DNA from: Stutzerimonas balearica DSM 6083
GTDB taxonomy: Bacteria; Pseudomonadota; Gammaproteobacteria; Pseudomonadales; Pseudomonadaceae
Length of the DNA: 64,000 nucleotides
Assembly (NCBI RefSeq): GCF_000818015.1
Contig: NZ_CP007511.1
Span: forward strand, 682,001 to 746,000
Direction of reading: 5' to 3'
The position numbers and the translations under genes are program-made. The stretch's first letter is position 1, and the number at the start of each line of letters is the position of its first letter. Positions 60,557-64,000 of the stretch are shown piece after piece. The notes below the pieces were generated by a model that was given only the letters and a program-made list of their open reading frames with translations, was not told the origin of the DNA and ran no database searches.

Positions 60557-61741
60557 ATGGCTTGGAATGAGCCGGGTGGCAACTCGAACAATCAGGATCC
60601 CTGGGGCGGCGGCGGTGGTCGCCGTGGCGGTGGGGATCAGAAGGGGCCGCCGGATCTCGATGAGGCCTTTCGCAAGCTGCAGGACAGCCTCAACGGCATG
60701 TTCGGCAACAAGAAGCGCGGCTCTGGCGGTGGTGCTGGTGGCCGTGGCCGTCGCGGCGGTCTGGGGCTGGTGTGGATCTCGTTGGTCGTCCTGCTCGCGG
60801 TCTGGCTGTTCAACGCGATTTATATCGTCGATGAACAGGAACAGGCTGTCGTGCTGCGCTTCGGCAAGTACCACGAGACGGTCGGGCCGGGCTTGAACAT
60901 CTACTTCCCGCCGATCGATCGCAAGTTCCAGGAAAACGTCACGCGTGAGCGCTCCTACAGCAAGCAGGGGCAGATGTTGACCGAGGACGAGAACATCATC
61001 GAAGTGCCGCTGACGGTCCAGTACAAGATCAGCGACCTGCAATCGTTCGTGCTCAACGTCGATCAGCCCGAAGTCAGCCTGCAGCATGCGACCGACAGCG
61101 CCGTACGCCACGTGGTGGGTTCCACCGCCATGGATCAGGTGCTGACGGAGGGTCGCGAAGTGATGGCAGGTGAGGTCAAGGAGCGTCTGCAACGTTTCCT
61201 CGACAACTACGGCACCGGCATCACGGTCACCCAGGTCAACTTGCAGAGCGCCGCGGCGCCGCGTGAAGTCCAGGAAGCGTTCGATGACGTAATTCGGGCT
61301 CGCGAGGACGAGCAGCGCGAAAAGAACCAGGCCGAATCCTACGCCAACGGTGTGGTTCCGGAGGCGCGAGGCCAGGCCCAGCGGATGCTGGAAGAGGCAA
61401 GCGGCTATCGTGATGCGGTGATCTCGCGCGCTCAGGGTGAGGCCGATCGCTTCAGCAAGCTGCTGACCGAGTATCGCAAGGCGCCGGAAGTGACTCGCGA
61501 GCGCCTCTATCTGGAAACCATGCAGGAAGTCATGAGCAACACCAGCAAGGTCATGGTCACTGGCGAAAACGGGCAAAACAACCTGCTCTACCTGCCGCTG
61601 GACAAGATGGTCAACAGCGCGAGCAGCGCCGGTAGTGCGGCGTCGGGCAGTTCGGCCTCGTCGTCGGCTGCGGCGGGACAGGCCACGCGTTTGCCGCCGG
61701 AGCTCGATCCGCGTGAAGTTCGCACCAGGGAGAGCCGCTGA
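60557..61741 (+). CDS. hflK: FtsH modulator HflK
   Basis: The 394-residue inner-membrane protein forms a large SPFH complex with HflC around FtsH. It has a Gly-rich cytoplasmic N-terminus (AWNEPGGNSNNQDPWGGGGG), one span (LVWISLVVLLAVWLFNAIYI) and the periplasmic SPFH domain with EQAVVLRFGKYHETVGPGLN. A GGAGAG site selects the ATG at 60557. The C-terminus is Ser/Ala-rich. It overlaps hflC by one base. Confidence 0.96.
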   Translation: MAWNEPGGNSNNQDPWGGGGGRRGGGDQKGPPDLDEAFRKLQDSLNGMFGNKKRGSGGGAGGRGRRGGLGLVWISLVVLLAVWLFNAIYIVDEQEQAVVLRFGKYHETVGPGLNIYFPPIDRKFQENVTRERSYSKQGQMLTEDENIIEVPLTVQYKISDLQSFVLNVDQPEVSLQHATDSAVRHVVGSTAMDQVLTEGREVMAGEVKERLQRFLDNYGTGITVTQVNLQSAAAPREVQEAFDDVIRAREDEQREKNQAESYANGVVPEARGQAQRMLEEASGYRDAVISRAQGEADRFSKLLTEYRKAPEVTRERLYLETMQEVMSNTSKVMVTGENGQNNLLYLPLDKMVNSASSAGSAASGSSASSSAAAGQATRLPPELDPREVRTRESR

Positions 61742-62607
61742 TGAGTAACAAATCGCTTACGGCGCTGATCGTTGGTGTGGTGCTGGCGGTAGCGCTATGG
61801 AACAGCTTCTATATCGTCTCGCAGACCGAGCGTGCCGTCATGCTGCGCTTCGGTCGAATCGTCGAGCCGGACGTCAAGCCCGGGCTGCACATGAAGATTC
61901 CGTACGTCAACAGCGTGCGCAAATTCGATGCGCGCCTGATGACGCTGGACTCCACGACGTCGCGCTTCCTTACGCTCGAGAAGAAGGCCCTGATGGTCGA
62001 TGCCTACGCCAAGTGGCGCGTCGCGGACGCAGAGCGCTTCTATACCGCGACCTCGGGCATGAAGCAGATTGCCGACGAGCGCCTGTCTCGGCGTCTGGAG
62101 GCTGCACTGCGCGACCAGTTCGGCAAGCGCACGCTGCACGAGGCGGTGTCCGGTCAGCGTGACGAGCTGATGGCACAAGTGACTTCGTCGCTCAATCGCG
62201 CAGCGCAGCAGGAGCTTGGCATCGAGGTGGTCGACGTGCGGGTCAAGGGCATCGACCTGCCGCGCGAGGTCAACCGCAGCGTGTTCGAGCGGATGAGTTC
62301 CGAGCGAGAGCGTGAGGCGCGTGAGCACCGTGCCAAGGGACGTGAATTGGCCGAGGGCATTCGCGCCGATGCCGATCGTCAGCGCCGCGTGTTGTTGGCG
62401 GAAGCCTTCCGCGAGGCCGAAGAGCTGCGCGGCGACGGTGATGCACGTGCGGCGGCGATCTATGCGGCGGCGTACGACCAGGATCCCGAGTTCTACTCGT
62501 TCTACCGCAGCCTGCAGGCCTATCGCGAAAGCTTCGCCAACAAGCAGGACGTGCTGGTGCTGGATCCGAAGAGCGAGTTCTTCCGTTATCTCGAGAAGTC
62601 CCGCTGA
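61741..62607 (+). CDS. hflC: FtsH modulator HflC
   Basis: The 288-residue partner of HflK begins with a membrane span (LTALIVGVVLAVALWNSFYI) and has the SPFH domain with ERAVMLRFGRIVEPDVKPGL. The helical RGDGDARAAAIYAAAYDQDP region lies toward the C-terminus, before the conserved DPKSEFFRYL end. It is the last gene before the terminator at 62677. Confidence 0.96.
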   Translation: MSNKSLTALIVGVVLAVALWNSFYIVSQTERAVMLRFGRIVEPDVKPGLHMKIPYVNSVRKFDARLMTLDSTTSRFLTLEKKALMVDAYAKWRVADAERFYTATSGMKQIADERLSRRLEAALRDQFGKRTLHEAVSGQRDELMAQVTSSLNRAAQQELGIEVVDVRVKGIDLPREVNRSVFERMSSEREREAREHRAKGRELAEGIRADADRQRRVLLAEAFREAEELRGDGDARAAAIYAAAYDQDPEFYSFYRSLQAYRESFANKQDVLVLDPKSEFFRYLEKSR

Positions 62608-62676
62608 CAGGGTGGTCACCCGGCGGGGCGCGGCCTCTTCGGGTGACCATCAGGCAAAAGGTTGCTATGATCGGCC

Positions 62677-62700
62677 AGCCGGGAACATCCCGGCTTTTTT
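62677..62700 (+). terminator. Rho-independent terminator after hflC
   Basis: The hairpin AGCCGGGA-ACA-TCCCGGCT is followed directly by TTTTT, 70 bp after the hflC stop. It should end the miaA-to-hflC transcript, so hisZ needs its own promoter in the 180 bp that follow. Another hairpin at 62767-62786 has no U tract. Confidence 0.88.
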
Positions 62701-62882
62701 GCGTCTGTGCCCCTGAGGCGCAGGCGATTCCCGGGCATGGCACATCATGCTGATATCTGGTCGGGCGCCTGGCTATTTCGCCAGGCCTCGGCCCGATTGC
62801 GTGCGGCCGCCGGTCTGCCCTGGGGCGATTACGACCGCGGTTCGTTTGAATAGGCTTGCCGGATCGAGAGGTGATTGGCGAT

Positions 62883-64000
62883 ATGGCAACGGTAGACCGC
62901 TGGCTTCTGCCAGATGGCATCGAAGAGGTGCTCCCGCCAGAGGCGGCACGTATCGAAACGGCACGCCGCCGTGTGCTGGATCTGTTCCACCGCTGGGGCT
63001 ATGAACTGGTAATCACGCCTCACGTGGAGTTTCTCGAATCGCTGCTCACCGGCTCCGGGCAAGACCTCGACCTGCGAACATTCAAGGTTACCGATCCGCT
63101 TTCCGGTCGACAGATGGGCTTTCGCGCCGATATCACCCCTCAGGTCGCGCGGGTCGATGCACACACCTTGCGTCGTACCGGTCCGAGCCGGCTGTGCTAT
63201 GCCGGCAGCGTGCTGCATGCCAAGCCGCAGGCGCTGGCCACGTCGCGCAGCCCGATCCAGCTGGGTGCTGAGCTCTATGGTGATGCCAGCGCTGCCAGCG
63301 ATCTGGAGATCATCAGCCTGATGGTCGAAACGCTGGAACTCGCCGATGTGCCCAACGTGCACATGGATCTCGGCCACGTCGGTATCTATCGCGGGCTGGC
63401 CAAGGCGGCCGGGCTCGCCGGTGATCTCGAACAACGGCTGTTCGATGCCTTGCAGCGCAAGGCGATGGACGAGCTGGCTGAGCTGACCGATACGCTCGAG
63501 CCCGGGCTGGCCGCGATGATTCGCGCCCTCGCCCGTCTGTGCGGGGGGCGCGAGGCGTTGGTCGAGGCGCAGCGCGTGCTGGCCGACGCTCCGGGCGAGG
63601 TGCGTGATGCGCTGGCTGCGCTGGCTCGGATCGCTGAAGAGCTGGCGTCGCGCTATCCGCAAATCCCGCTTTACTTCGATCTGGGTGAACTGCGCGGCTA
63701 CCACTATCACACCGGAGTGGTGTTTGCCGCGTTCGTACCAGGCGTCGGTCAGTCAATCGCACAGGGCGGACGCTACGATGCCATTGGGGCGGACTTCGGC
63801 CGTGCGCGCCCGGCTACGGGGTTCTCTACCGATCTCAAGACGCTCGTGAGTCTGGGTAACGCCGAGCTGGATACGCCTGCCGCTGGTATCTGGGCGCCGG
63901 TGGGTGCTGAGCCGACGCTCTGGGCGGAAATTGCGCGCCTGCGTCAGTCGGGAGAGCGCGTCATTCAGGCTCTCGAGGGGCAGTCGCAGGCTGAGGCCCT
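62883..64000 (+). CDS. hisZ: ATP phosphoribosyltransferase regulatory subunit HisZ (partial, runs off window)
   Basis: The frame opens [20 protein letters not shown] and stays open to the end of the window (372 codons seen; the family is about 390-395 residues). It resembles the histidyl-tRNA synthetase core: [47 protein letters not shown] and the GGRYDAIG segment. HisZ activates the short form of HisG in histidine synthesis. The hflC-hisZ neighbourhood is standard for Pseudomonas. Confidence 0.95.
   Translation, partial: MATVDRWLLPDGIEEVLPPEAARIETARRRVLDLFHRWGYELVITPHVEFLESLLTGSGQDLDLRTFKVTDPLSGRQMGFRADITPQVARVDAHTLRRTGPSRLCYAGSVLHAKPQALATSRSPIQLGAELYGDASAASDLEIISLMVETLELADVPNVHMDLGHVGIYRGLAKAAGLAGDLEQRLFDALQRKAMDELAELTDTLEPGLAAMIRALARLCGGREALVEAQRVLADAPGEVRDALAALARIAEELASRYPQIPLYFDLGELRGYHYHTGVVFAAFVPGVGQSIAQGGRYDAIGADFGRARPATGFSTDLKTLVSLGNAELDTPAAGIWAPVGAEPTLWAEIARLRQSGERVIQALEGQSQAEA

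Noticed and set aside
62767-62786. A stem-loop (GCCTGGC/GCCAGGC) before hisZ
   Set aside because: There is no U tract after it and no link to a gene end; the true terminator is at 62677-62700.
62738-62857. A 39-codon open frame between hflC and hisZ, where some pseudomonads have a small DUF2065 gene
   Set aside because: The translation has no membrane span or DUF2065 motif and no ribosome binding site.

Overview
The window looks like a chromosomal segment of a Pseudomonas stutzeri-group (Stutzerimonas) gammaproteobacterium. The right three quarters (about 16.5 kb onward) is GC-rich pseudomonad core sequence with familiar gene orders: xseB-ispA-dxs, nnr-tsaE-amiB-mutL-miaA-hfq-hflX-hflK-hflC-hisZ, and an aldehyde dehydrogenase-eat-eutB-eutC ethanolamine cluster. 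The left quarter (1 to about 16,453) is a lower-GC accessory island carrying a phosphite-oxidation operon that closely resembles the P. stutzeri ptxABCDE operon as I remember it. No rRNA, tRNA or CRISPR array was found.

Island, left to right. A divergent XRE regulator faces a winged-helix protein, an SF2 helicase, a small CxxC protein and a truncated CysQ/inositol-phosphatase gene (87-3275), with a palindromic operator lying on the forward promoter. An IS66 remnant cuts the phosphatase and is itself cut by an IS5-family remnant (3235-4451). The ptxABCDE operon (8900 to 4495, minus strand) follows, with a Pho-box-like site upstream; it encodes an ABC importer for phosphite, the NAD-dependent phosphite dehydrogenase and a LysR regulator. 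A second, inverted IS5 remnant (9178-9754) is interrupted by a group II intron (9755-11604). The 5' piece of a second intron lies 9 bp further on. Next come an internally deleted DUF499 gene and its small partner.

The main discovery candidate is the minus-strand operon 16099-12766. It has a cNMP-binding/TIR-like effector, a tandem-domain nucleotidyl cyclase and an E2-like protein with a cysteine-rich tail that is translationally coupled to the cyclase. The first two genes fit a Pycsar anti-phage system (cyclase makes a cyclic pyrimidine nucleotide, which activates a TIR NADase). The third gene suggests an E2-type regulatory layer like that of short type II CBASS. Right of it (16259-16453) are repeated TGTCAA motifs ending in TGACA that look like the end of a Tn7/Tn402-like transposon and probably mark the island border.

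Core, left to right. After small metabolic and hypothetical genes (16.5-20 kb) come the isoprenoid operon (xseB-ispA-dxs), a TauE exporter, a lipoprotein/GGDEF-EAL sensor pair, a tripartite efflux operon (MFS-MFP-OMF), an orphan GroEL paralogue, a CapA protein, an NAD-salvage group (pncB; pncA-prs-kinase), ppa, mtfA, a decayed phoD tail, and the ethanolamine genes with a sigma-54-type promoter before eat. These are followed by mpl, ubiX, an FtsH paralogue, queG and the long nnr-to-hisZ series, which runs off the window end. Three copies of a GTGGAAAA/TTTTCCAC inverted repeat (about 20.0, 41.9 and 48.2 kb) occupy intergenic spaces.
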